Assembly (NCBI GenBank): GCA_037442385.1
Contig: JBBIQJ010000165.1
Span: 1-5,521 of the forward strand
Direction: 5' to 3'
From: LDYB01 sp037442385
GTDB taxonomy: Bacteria; Armatimonadota; Fimbriimonadia; Fimbriimonadales; GBS-DC
Length of the DNA: 5,521 bases
The notes under the pieces are model-generated. The model did no database searches, was not told the DNA's origin, and saw nothing but the letters and a program-made list of their open reading frames with translations. The translations under genes were made by a program, and so were the position numbers. Positions 1 to 5,498 of this stretch are shown in pieces; within the stretch, counting starts at the first letter, position 1; each line of letters opens with the position of its first letter.

Positions 1-630
1 TTTCGGCGGTTTGCAGGCATTGACTGTCTGGGACGCCCTGTGTATCACTTCTGGACATCCTTCTGGGGAACAGGGCTGTTCTCGCCTGCCCCCAATACGC
101 GCTACTGGGTCCAGATTGCAGAAGACAACCACGCCAGCGTGCGCCTGGACATGGTCGACTTTGAGTGGTCAGGCACATGTCAGGTGCGGGGGTGTCAAGC
201 GGTTCAGATGTTCATCGACAATCAGGGCGTCCCGGTCTTTGCACCCGCCTTCAATGTGTGCCAGAACCAGCCGATGGATCTGGCGTTCTGTCTGGGCTAC
301 ATTTACATCGTCATTTGCTGTCCTTTCCCTCCTAACAACCCTGCGAAGGTTTCACTCCGCACGCCTGATGGTGTCCCCGTATGGGATGGAGAGGCAGTGA
401 GCGACGAGCAAGGTCAGATGGAAATCTTCCCCGAGGTTGCCCCGGGAACCTACATCCTCAGCGTTCGTATGGGCGGGATGCTTCCCTACGAGACACGCGT
501 GACGATTCAGCCTGGGGTTCCCAACATTATTCGAAATCCCGCCATCACACTAGGCGACCTGAACGGCGATGGCAGCGTCGACGACGCCGACCTGCTGACA
601 GTGCTGTTCAACTTCGGCGCAGGGCGCTGA
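1..630 (+). CDS. Secreted protein with C-terminal dockerin-like repeat (5' end missing)
   Basis: The frame is open from the first base of the window, so the gene begins upstream; 209 residues and the TGA stop are visible. An internal GTG at 40 is in frame but has no reason to be the start. The first ~110 residues are rich in aromatics and contain seven cysteines (9, 60, 65, 87, 97, 106, 107), which suggests an exported, possibly disulfide-bonded domain that I do not recognise. Residues ~116-172 look like a carboxypeptidase-regulatory/Ig-like beta-sandwich, with the typical run of 'G.PVWDGEAVSDEQG', 'APGTYILSV' and 'TRVTI'. Residues 184-209 form one dockerin-like calcium loop (DLNGDGSVDDADLL) followed by VLFNFG, ending three residues before the C terminus. 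Dockerin modules normally carry two such loops, so this one is half-size. The function is unknown; a cell-surface or extracellular role is inferred from the domains. The gene converges on coaX with a hairpin between them. Confidence 0.85.
   Translation, partial: FRRFAGIDCLGRPVYHFWTSFWGTGLFSPAPNTRYWVQIAEDNHASVRLDMVDFEWSGTCQVRGCQAVQMFIDNQGVPVFAPAFNVCQNQPMDLAFCLGYIYIVICCPFPPNNPAKVSLRTPDGVPVWDGEAVSDEQGQMEIFPEVAPGTYILSVRMGGMLPYETRVTIQPGVPNIIRNPAITLGDLNGDGSVDDADLLTVLFNFGAGR
550..627 (+). other. Single dockerin-like Ca-binding repeat (C-terminal)
   Basis: This segment encodes a 12-residue loop with acidic or polar ligands at the dockerin positions (D, N, D, then D and D: DLNGDGSVDDAD), followed by a short hydrophobic helix (LLTVLFNFG). 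The same pattern occurs twice at the end of the HAF-repeat protein at 2693-3955. Known dockerins bind cohesins through a pair of these loops. With a single loop, cohesin binding is uncertain, and a calcium-stabilised tail or sorting tag is equally possible. Confidence 0.75.
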
Positions 631-651
631 ACATTCCCCGCGTTGACAGGA

Positions 652-683
652 GGGCGGCGAGCCATGTTATGGGTTCGCCGCCC
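652..683. terminator. Hairpin between convergent genes, probable bidirectional terminator
   Basis: GGGCGGCGA (652-660) pairs perfectly with TCGCCGCCC (675-683). Inside this stem CCAT (662-665) pairs with ATGG (669-672) across a three-base loop. The structure sits 21 nt after the stop of the dockerin-tailed gene and 6 nt after the coaX stop on the other strand. On the + strand it is followed by AAACTTTT, a short and imperfect T tract; on the - strand no T run follows. Position and stability argue for termination of both genes, but the weak U tracts mean the hairpin may act mainly as an mRNA 3'-end stabiliser. Confidence 0.7.
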
Positions 684-689
684 AAACTT

Positions 690-1454
690 TTAGGAGGTAT
701 GGACACGCTCCCAGAGGATTCGCAAGCCGTCCAGCGTGAGCCAGGGTTCCACCACTTCGATAGAGGGACACCGCGTCGCAAAACGGGCTGCCAGTCCGCC
801 TGTTGCCACCACGCGCGCCTCCGTCCCCAGTGACTGCTTGAACAGCCCTATCAGATACTCGATAGCGCCGACAGAACCCAGCACAACGCCGCTTCGCAGG
901 CTGGCAGGCGTGCTTTGACCGATTGCCTGCGGTTCTTCGTCCAGTGCGATTCGGGGCAGTCGCGCCGTGCGCCCTGCTAACGCCTCCAGCATCAGCTCCA
1001 CGCCGGGCAAAATTGCGCCGCCCACATAAACCCCCTCCCTCGAAACGGCGTCCAGGGTGGTCGCGGTGCCAAAATCCACCACAATCAGCGGCTTGCCGAA
1101 ACGCGCCACCCCTGCCACCGCGTTCGCCAGACGGTCGGCGCCCACGGCGGTTGGGGGGTCATACGCGACGGTGATGCCCAGATCCATCTCCACCGACACA
1201 AAGAGGGGCTCACAGTTCAGCCAGCGGTGCGCCAGCTGGCGTAGCACAGGCTCCAGCGCGGGCACGACGGAGCTGATAGCCACCCCCGTAATCGTGCCCT
1301 GCAGTCCTTCCGCCTCCATCAGCGAGCGCAACAGCACATAATGTTCGTCTTCGGTACGAGCGGGGTTCGTATGCACACGCCACGCATGCCAGCGCCTATC
1401 CACATATAGTCCCAGCACCGTGTGCGTATTGCCGACATCAATCGCCAACAGCAT
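690..1454 (-). CDS. coaX: Type III pantothenate kinase
   Basis: CoaX phosphorylates pantothenate with ATP, the first step of coenzyme A synthesis, in the cytoplasm. The 254 residues match the usual length of the family. The N terminus MLLAIDVGNTHTVLG is the phosphate-binding motif of the ASKHA fold (Asp6, Gly8, Asn9, Thr10). PPTAVGADR (100-108) carries the Asp107 expected to be the catalytic base, and DFGTATT (127-133) is the second conserved acidic motif; GGAILPG (145-151) and ATGG (217-220) follow. Type III enzymes are known to need a monovalent cation and to escape CoA feedback inhibition. The ATG at 1454 was chosen because it begins directly at the conserved strand; a GTG at 1490 would add 12 unconserved residues and overlap the upstream gene. 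There is no clear Shine-Dalgarno sequence, but a TATAAT lies at 1467-1462. The gene follows the LptF/LptG-family gene after 22 nt. Confidence 0.95.
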   Translation of the reverse strand: MLLAIDVGNTHTVLGLYVDRRWHAWRVHTNPARTEDEHYVLLRSLMEAEGLQGTITGVAISSVVPALEPVLRQLAHRWLNCEPLFVSVEMDLGITVAYDPPTAVGADRLANAVAGVARFGKPLIVVDFGTATTLDAVSREGVYVGGAILPGVELMLEALAGRTARLPRIALDEEPQAIGQSTPASLRSGVVLGSVGAIEYLIGLFKQSLGTEARVVATGGLAARFATRCPSIEVVEPWLTLDGLRILWERVHTS

Positions 1455-1461
1455 CACAGGG

Positions 1462-1467
1462 ATTATA
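1462..1467 (-). promoter_or_regulatory. Candidate -10 box immediately before coaX (possible leaderless start)
   Basis: Read on the minus strand this is a perfect TATAAT, with its last base 7 nt before the A of the coaX ATG. Transcription would then begin at or one base before the start codon, giving a leaderless mRNA. This would fit the absence of a Shine-Dalgarno sequence. The -35 region is poor: GTGAAC at 1490-1485 matches the consensus at three of six positions with a 17-nt spacer. The box lies in the short gap after the upstream gene, so it may be a secondary promoter or coincidence. Confidence 0.35.
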
Positions 1468-1476
1468 CCGCCTGCG

Positions 1477-2586
1477 TCAGGCGCGTTCACGGCGTGCGAT
1501 GAGCCAGAGCGCGAGCGCCAGCCCGATTATGTTCGGCAGGCTGCTGGCAAGCAGGGGTGGCAGCGCGCTCCTGCCTAGAATAATCAGGTAGCGTGCCAGC
1601 ACCCAGTAGAGAAAGATAATCGCGATACTGAGCGCGAACCCCGTTGCGGGGCTGGAGCGCTGGGGACGAATGCCCAGCGGCGCGCCCAGCAACGCGAAAA
1701 TCAGGCTGGCTAACGGCACATTAATCTTATTGTAAAGTTCCACCGTAAGCTGGCGTATCACCTGTGTGTCGGCGCCCTCCCGTTCATAGAAGGCAATCTG
1801 CTCGCGGAGCTGGCGAAAGGAGCGCTCGTCCACCTGGGTCAACAGCGCTTCGATCTGCACCGGGGTGCGTTCGATGCGCACTTGCGCCCGCGGCTCCGCG
1901 CGAAACACTCGAAAGGTGAGCGTTTGCCCCTCCATCGTGCGCACCCAGCCGTCATACAGCACCCACTCGTTCTCGCCCGTCCACACAGCACGCTGGGCAT
2001 AGGCAACTGCCTCCGGCGCCCGCTGGGAACCCGTCTGGTACTTCAAAATCGTCACCTGAAACAGGGTTTGCGTCTGGGGGTCGCGCCCCCCTGCAACAAT
2101 CACATAGGAATCGAGCCGCCCCTCCCTATACTGTGGAAAGCCAAACGCCTGCTGTTCGCTCAGTTCCAGACTTTTGAGAATCTCGGCGCGGATGGCGTTC
2201 GCACGGGCAGTCGCCCAGGGCACCAGCGTCTCGTTGAAGACAATCGCAAACAGGCTCACCAGCAGGCTCATCACGAATACGGGCGCCATAATCCGTTGCA
2301 GGCTCACCCCTGCCGCACGGAGCGCTGTAATCTCCCAGTCCGAAGAAAGCCGCCCAAACCCCAGCAGGGTCGCCAGCAACATCCCCATCGGCAGCGTTTT
2401 CACCGCAATCTGGGGCAGATAGAGCAGAGCCAGCTCCACCACCAGCTGTAGCGGAACCCCCTTGACGGCGTACTCGGTAATCATGAACACATAGCCCCCG
2501 GCGAAAATCAGCGCGGTAAACAACGCCACGCCGAACAGTAACGGGGGGGTTAGCTCGCGCACAATCAGCCGATCCAGCAGCTGCAT
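1477..2586 (-). CDS. LptF/LptG-family (YjgP/YjgQ) lipopolysaccharide export permease
   Basis: LptF and LptG are the inner-membrane subunits of the LptB2FG ABC transporter, which extracts LPS from the inner membrane and feeds the LptC-A-D bridge to the outer membrane. The 369 residues fit the family. Three N-terminal membrane segments (~15-38, 48-78, 98-118) are followed by a periplasmic beta-jellyroll region (~120-275) and three C-terminal segments (~288-306, 314-336, 341-364). SSDWEITALRAAGVS (81-95) matches the cytoplasmic coupling helix that contacts LptB, and NKINVPLASLIFALLGAPLG (286-305) is the hallmark of segment 4. The sequence does not let me separate LptF from LptG, and the partner and LptB are not in the window. 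The start at 2586 gives the normal short N terminus (MQLLDRLIVREL); an in-frame ATG at 2676 would add 30 atypical residues and lie inside the promoter palindrome. No strong Shine-Dalgarno sequence is visible. coaX follows after 22 nt, probably co-transcribed. Confidence 0.9.
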   Translation of the reverse strand: MQLLDRLIVRELTPPLLFGVALFTALIFAGGYVFMITEYAVKGVPLQLVVELALLYLPQIAVKTLPMGMLLATLLGFGRLSSDWEITALRAAGVSLQRIMAPVFVMSLLVSLFAIVFNETLVPWATARANAIRAEILKSLELSEQQAFGFPQYREGRLDSYVIVAGGRDPQTQTLFQVTILKYQTGSQRAPEAVAYAQRAVWTGENEWVLYDGWVRTMEGQTLTFRVFRAEPRAQVRIERTPVQIEALLTQVDERSFRQLREQIAFYEREGADTQVIRQLTVELYNKINVPLASLIFALLGAPLGIRPQRSSPATGFALSIAIIFLYWVLARYLIILGRSALPPLLASSLPNIIGLALALWLIARRERA

Positions 2587-2647
2587 TGTGCAGAAGGATA
2601 CCCGATGGGGTCTTGGCGTTAGAATCGGTCGCGTTTCAGAGGGAAAA

Positions 2648-2682
2648 CCTCGCTGCCTATTGAATATAATAGGCATGCGAGG
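2648..2682. promoter_or_regulatory. Interrupted palindrome in divergent promoter region, possible operator
   Basis: CCTCGC (2648-2653) and GCGAGG (2677-2682) form the outer arms. GCCTATT (2655-2661) and AATAGGC (2668-2674) form the inner arms, around a 6-nt centre GAATAT. The two halves are separated only by a one-base (T) against two-base (AT) mismatch. Thirteen base pairs of dyad symmetry lie over the -10 candidates of both divergent units, and the right outer arm runs into the ribosome-binding site of the HAF gene. This is the geometry expected for a dimeric repressor site controlling both directions. A hairpin role in RNA is less likely, because a transcript from the + strand -10 box would start inside the right arm. 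Confidence 0.5.
2665..2670 (+). promoter_or_regulatory. Candidate -10 box for the HAF-trpC unit
   Basis: This is a perfect TATAAT hexamer on the + strand. It predicts transcription from about 2677 and a leader of ~16 nt that holds the GAGGTGA ribosome-binding site. No recognisable -35 hexamer lies 16-18 nt upstream (the sequence there is GGGAAAA), so activity may depend on an activator or be weak. Confidence 0.4.
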
Positions 2683-2685
2683 TGA
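2679..2685 (+). promoter_or_regulatory. Ribosome-binding site fixing the HAF gene start
   Basis: GAGGTGA lies 7 nt before the ATG at 2693. It is the strongest Shine-Dalgarno match ahead of a gene start in the window. It selects this ATG over the in-frame ATG at 2675 and the open frame that reaches back to 2588. Confidence 0.8.
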
Positions 2686-2692
2686 TTTGCAA

Positions 2693-2770
2693 ATGGCGCG
2701 GAAAGGATTTGTGCAGTTTCGAGGTTATAGCGGGCTGATCCTGTGGGGGCTTTTCTCGTATGCCCTGGCG
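2693..2770 (+). other. Signal peptide coding segment
   Basis: Residues 1-26 have positive charges at Arg3, Lys4 and Arg10, then the hydrophobic stretch YSGLILWGLFSYALA with small residues at the -3/-1 positions (Ala24, Ala26). This fits a Sec signal for signal peptidase I. There is no lipobox cysteine and no twin-arginine motif. Confidence 0.8.
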
Positions 2771-3955
2771 CAGACGCCCGCGTTTTACGGCGCTGGCGAC
2801 CTGCCAGGGGGCAGCACCACAAGCAACCTGTTCGCGGTTTCAGCCAATGGGCGCGTCGCGGTAGGCTGGAGCAGCTCTGCCAACGGCACCGAGGCTTGCT
2901 ACTGGACACGGGAAACGGGTTTGATGCCGCTGGGGGATCTCCCCGGAAGCACTTTTGTGAGCCTTGCCTGGGGCGTCTCGTTTGATGGCGCGGTGATTGT
3001 GGGTCAGGGGCGCTCGGCGAGCGGCACGGAAGCGTTTCTCTGGCGGCACGACACGAACACGATGGTCGGGCTGGGCGACTTGTCCGGGGGCAACTTTCAG
3101 AGCTTCGCGCTGGGCTGCTCGGCAGACGGTTCCGTCGTGGTGGGCTGGAGCGCTTCCGCAAACGGTTCCGAAGCCTTCCGCTGGACGCCTGCCGACGGCA
3201 TGGTCGGGCTGGGCGATCTGGAAGGCGGGAACTTCGCCAGCTATGCCCAGAATGTGTCGGCAAACGGACAGGTGATTGTGGGGCGCAGCGCTTCCTACAA
3301 CGGCGATTCGGAAGCATTCCGCTGGGAGAACGGCAACTTCCAGCCGTTAGGCAGTCTGGGCGGCTTCCCCTTCCTCAGTTATGCCTACGGAGTGAACGCC
3401 GACGGCTCGGTGGTGGTCGGCTGGAGCCGCGGTCCCAGCGGGATAGAGGCGTTCCGCTGGCGAGCCGAGACAGGCATGGTCGGTTTGGGCGAGCTGGAAG
3501 GCGGGCAATACGACAGCCGTGCCTACGCCGTCAGCGCTGATGGACGACTAGTTGGCGGGTTCGGCACCTCCGACATCGGCAAAGAGGCGCTCCTCTGGGA
3601 TCACGAGGGCGTGGCATATCGGGTGAAAGAGCTATTGCTTGCGGCAGGCCTCAGCGAAGTCGCCGACTGGCGGCTGGAAGAGGTACGCGGCATCAGCGCC
3701 GACGGCACGGTGCTCGTCGGCACGGGCAGGAACCCCAGCGGCAACACCGAAGCATGGATTGCCATCCTGCCGCGCTTCGATCGGCGGCTGGAGGACCTGA
3801 ACCTGGACGGCTGCGTGGACGACGCGGATTTGCTTCGGGTGCTGTTCGCGTTCGGCAACACAGGCTTCTTTGACTCTACAGATGTGAACTACGACGGCGT
3901 GGTGGATGATGCGGACTTGCTCGCTGTGTTGTTCGCCTTTGGCGCGGGATGTTGA
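2693..3955 (+). CDS. Secreted HAF-repeat protein with two C-terminal dockerin-like repeats
   Basis: The 420-residue product starts with a signal peptide: a basic N terminus (MARKG), a hydrophobic core at ~12-22, and a probable cleavage after Ala26 in ALA|QT. Residues 35-357 contain about seven units of 46-47 residues of the HAF type (TIGR02913-like), with the pattern GDLxGG...SxA..VSADGxVVVGxSxSAxGxEAFRW. Units start at ~35, 81, 128, 174, 220 and 266. A divergent seventh unit (~308-357, with GISADGTVLVGTG and NPSGNTEAW) has the typical look of the last HAF unit. Seven such units suggest a seven-bladed beta-propeller (inference). Residues 366-420 hold two dockerin-like loops (DLNLDGCVDDADLL and DVNYDGVVDDADLL), each followed by VLFAFG. 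The ligand or activity is unknown; the protein is probably extracellular or surface-bound. The start is fixed by GAGGTGA 7 nt upstream. The stop TGA is followed directly by the trpC ATG. Confidence 0.9.
   Translation: MARKGFVQFRGYSGLILWGLFSYALAQTPAFYGAGDLPGGSTTSNLFAVSANGRVAVGWSSSANGTEACYWTRETGLMPLGDLPGSTFVSLAWGVSFDGAVIVGQGRSASGTEAFLWRHDTNTMVGLGDLSGGNFQSFALGCSADGSVVVGWSASANGSEAFRWTPADGMVGLGDLEGGNFASYAQNVSANGQVIVGRSASYNGDSEAFRWENGNFQPLGSLGGFPFLSYAYGVNADGSVVVGWSRGPSGIEAFRWRAETGMVGLGELEGGQYDSRAYAVSADGRLVGGFGTSDIGKEALLWDHEGVAYRVKELLLAAGLSEVADWRLEEVRGISADGTVLVGTGRNPSGNTEAWIAILPRFDRRLEDLNLDGCVDDADLLRVLFAFGNTGFFDSTDVNYDGVVDDADLLAVLFAFGAGC
2795..3763 (+). repeat. Tandem HAF-type protein repeats (about seven units)
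   Basis: Units begin at about 2795, 2933, 3074, 3212, 3350 and 3488, a period of 138-141 bases (46-47 codons). A diverged last unit runs to about 3763. Recurrent elements are GDL.GG at the start, SADG or SANG in the middle and EAFRW near the end. At the DNA level the units have diverged, so this is an old internal duplication rather than a recent, unstable tandem repeat. Confidence 0.85.
3788..3952 (+). other. Paired dockerin-like module at C terminus
   Basis: Two calcium-loop/helix repeats, about 30 residues apart, share D-x-N-x-D-G-x-V-D-D-A-D-L-L and then VLFAFG. The linker is GNTGFFDST. The two-loop arrangement is that of a type I dockerin, although the helix (LLxVLFAFG) differs from clostridial dockerins. 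The same tail, as a single copy, ends the protein at 1-630. Confidence 0.8.
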
Positions 3956-4753
3956 ATGAGTGTGCTGGAGCGGATTCTGGCGGATAAGCGTGTGGAGGTC
4001 GCCGCGCAACAGGCGGCCGTTCCGTTGCGGGCGCTGCGGGCGCGCTGCGCGGATGCGCCTCCCACGCGCGGCTTTGCCGATGCGCTCCGCAACACCCCTA
4101 ACCCGATTGCGCTGATTGCCGAAGTGAAACGCGCCTCGCCCAGCAAAGGGGTCATTCGACACGATTTTGACCCTGTGGCGACGGCTGAAGCCTATTATCG
4201 GGGCGGCGCAGACGCACTCAGCGTGCTGACCGATACCCCCTACTTTCAAGGGCGCTTGGAATACCTCGCGCAGGTGCGGGAGCGCGTGCCCCTGCCGCTG
4301 CTGCGCAAAGACTTTATTGTAGACCCCTACCAGATTTATCAGAGCCGTGTGGCGGGCGCTGACGCGATTTTGCTGATTGTCGCCAGCATGCCCGACCCTA
4401 CCGCTCTTCGGGAGTGGCGCGAGCTGGCGGAATCGCTTCAACTCAGCGTGCTGGTGGAGGTGCATACCGAGCCAGAGCTGGAGGCGGCGCTGGAGTCGGG
4501 CGCAACGCTGATCGGCGTGAACAACCGCGACCTGAAGACCTTTCACACCACGCTGGAGACCACCTTCCGCCTACTGCCGCGCATGCCCGACGGGGTGCTG
4601 AAGGTGAGCGAGAGCGGGATTGAGAACCCCGATCAGGTGCGGGCACTGTGGGAGTCAGGCGTGGACGCGCTGCTGGTGGGCGAGAGCTTGATGCGCGCCA
4701 ATAACCCGGAAGCCACGATTCGCGAATGGATGCAGGCATGTCGCTCCCGTTGA
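3956..4753 (+). CDS. trpC: Indole-3-glycerol phosphate synthase
   Basis: TrpC closes the indole ring from carboxyphenylamino-deoxyribulose phosphate (CdRP), releasing CO2 and water, in tryptophan biosynthesis; it is a cytoplasmic (beta/alpha)8 barrel. The 265 residues match the monofunctional family length, so there is no fused TrpF domain. The N terminus MSVLERILADKR is typical. EVKRASPSKG (56-65) carries the conserved Glu56 and Lys58, and LLRKDFIVDPYQIYQSR (115-131) has the catalytic Lys118. LVEVH (166-170) contributes Glu168, GVNNRDLKTF (187-196) the conserved Asn, and SESGI (218-222) with LLVGESLM (239-246) forms the phosphate-binding end of the barrel. The family's key residues all appear to be present. 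The ATG abuts the stop codon of the HAF gene (TGAATG) without a good Shine-Dalgarno sequence, which suggests translational coupling. Its last 16 bases overlap the next gene. No other trp genes are in the window. Confidence 0.96.
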   Translation: MSVLERILADKRVEVAAQQAAVPLRALRARCADAPPTRGFADALRNTPNPIALIAEVKRASPSKGVIRHDFDPVATAEAYYRGGADALSVLTDTPYFQGRLEYLAQVRERVPLPLLRKDFIVDPYQIYQSRVAGADAILLIVASMPDPTALREWRELAESLQLSVLVEVHTEPELEAALESGATLIGVNNRDLKTFHTTLETTFRLLPRMPDGVLKVSESGIENPDQVRALWESGVDALLVGESLMRANNPEATIREWMQACRSR

Positions 4754-5457
4754 CCTTGATTCACACTAACGATGTGCATAACCGCTGGAGTGAGGCGTTT
4801 GTGGCGCAGCTGCAGGAAGCGAAGACCCGCTACGACGCCCTGCTGCTGGACGCGGGCGACAGCATCCGTTCGGGAAATGTGGGCGTGCCCATGAGTGTGG
4901 AGCCAGCCTGGGCGTTCATGGCGCAGGCTGGCTACGATGTGATGACGATAGGCAACCGCGAGTTTCACATCACTGCGTGGGGGTTTCTGGCGAAGACGCG
5001 CGGGGCACCCTGCCCCCTGTTGTGCGCCAACCTGCGTCCGAAGCATCCCGACACGCCTGTGCCCGTTCAACCCGTATGGCGCACGGTGCATCGGGGGGCG
5101 CGCGTGGCGGTGCTGGGGCTGACCGTGCCAATGGTTACGCCCCGCATGAAGAGCGCGCTTCTCTCGGCTTATCTGTTTGACCCGCCGATTGAAGTAGCGC
5201 AGGAGTGGGTTCCGCGCCTGCGTCAGGAAGCCGACCTGCTGATTGCGCTCACCCACATCGGCTACAAGCAGGACTGCCTGTTGGCGGAGGCGTGCCCCCA
5301 GATTGATGTGATCCTGGGCGGGCATTCCCACACGCCGATTCAGCCGCCCCAGCAGGTCAATGGCGTCTGGATTGCCCAGTCGCCCCCTTTCGCCAGAGGG
5401 TTCAGCGCCCTCTCTCTCCAGCGCACGGAAGCAGGGGGGTGGGACATCGCGGTTTAG
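4738..5457 (+). CDS. Metallophosphatase of the 5'-nucleotidase type, catalytic domain only
   Basis: This belongs to the calcineurin-like metallophosphoesterases, nearest in wording to the UshA/5'-nucleotidase catalytic domain. These enzymes hydrolyse phosphate esters with two metal ions. From this start the product has 239 residues. Metal-ligand motifs appear in order: TNDVH (10-14; Asp12, His14), DAGDS (38-42; Asp41), GNRE (72-75; Asn73), THIG (172-175; His173) and GGHSH (194-198; His196, His198). The usual GNHE motif reads GNRE, so the histidine that normally assists catalysis is Arg74. There is no signal peptide and no C-terminal 5'-nucleotidase substrate domain (UshA has about 550 residues), so a cytoplasmic single-domain enzyme with unknown substrate is likely. 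Two ATGs are possible, at 4726 and 4738; the second gives a compact N terminus just before the first strand (LTLIHTND). Both overlap the end of trpC, which implies coupling. Confidence 0.85.
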   Translation: MSLPLTLIHTNDVHNRWSEAFVAQLQEAKTRYDALLLDAGDSIRSGNVGVPMSVEPAWAFMAQAGYDVMTIGNREFHITAWGFLAKTRGAPCPLLCANLRPKHPDTPVPVQPVWRTVHRGARVAVLGLTVPMVTPRMKSALLSAYLFDPPIEVAQEWVPRLRQEADLLIALTHIGYKQDCLLAEACPQIDVILGGHSHTPIQPPQQVNGVWIAQSPPFARGFSALSLQRTEAGGWDIAV

Positions 5458-5485
5458 GTGGCATCGTTCATCGTCTCAAAGTGGT

Positions 5486-5491
5486 AAAGGA
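5486..5491 (+). promoter_or_regulatory. Ribosome-binding site for the gene starting at 5499
   Basis: AAAGGA lies 7 nt before an ATG at 5499, a normal Shine-Dalgarno spacing. The 41-nt gap after the phosphatase stop shows no hairpin or T run, so the next gene may belong to the same transcript. Confidence 0.5.
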
Positions 5492-5498
5492 TACCAGT

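Larger units (their letters stand above)
2663..2692 (-). promoter_or_regulatory. Candidate promoter for the LptF/LptG-coaX unit
   Basis: On the minus strand TTGCAA (2692-2687) serves as a -35 element, and TATATT (2668-2663, 18-nt spacer) or the overlapping TTATAT (17-nt spacer) as the -10. Transcription would start near 2656 and leave about 70 nt of leader before the ATG at 2586. The elements were judged by eye against the sigma-70 consensus, and they overlap the palindrome and the opposing promoter candidate. Confidence 0.4.

Noticed and set aside
643..648. TTGACA hexamer after the first gene
   Set aside because: No -10 box lies at the right distance, only a terminator hairpin, and no gene follows on this strand.
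692..701. AGGAGGT directly followed by ATG on the plus strand
   Set aside because: The Shine-Dalgarno-like run touches the ATG with no spacing, and the downstream frame is antisense to coaX with no recognisable protein.
381..833. Open frame of 150 codons on the plus strand across the convergent gap
   Set aside because: It is Arg-rich with no family motifs, overlaps the dockerin-tailed gene in another frame, and runs through the terminator hairpin into antisense coaX.
1882..2451. Open frame of 189 codons opposite the LptF/LptG-family gene
   Set aside because: It is His/Arg/Gln-rich with no domain features and is fully antisense to a confidently identified membrane protein gene.
2588..2692. 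N-terminal extension of the HAF protein to 2588
   Set aside because: The extension would bury the signal peptide 35 residues in and skip the well-placed GAGGTGA site. The region is better explained as divergent promoter DNA.
2795..3763. Repeat array considered as CRISPR or a DNA-level satellite
   Set aside because: The periodicity is at the protein level inside one coding frame, units are ~140 bases and diverged, and there is no identical repeat with unique spacers.
3632..4546. Long open frame of 304 codons on the minus strand
   Set aside because: It lies antisense to the HAF gene end and trpC, both strongly supported by motifs. Its translation has no recognisable domain and the low-complexity look of a GC-rich shadow frame.
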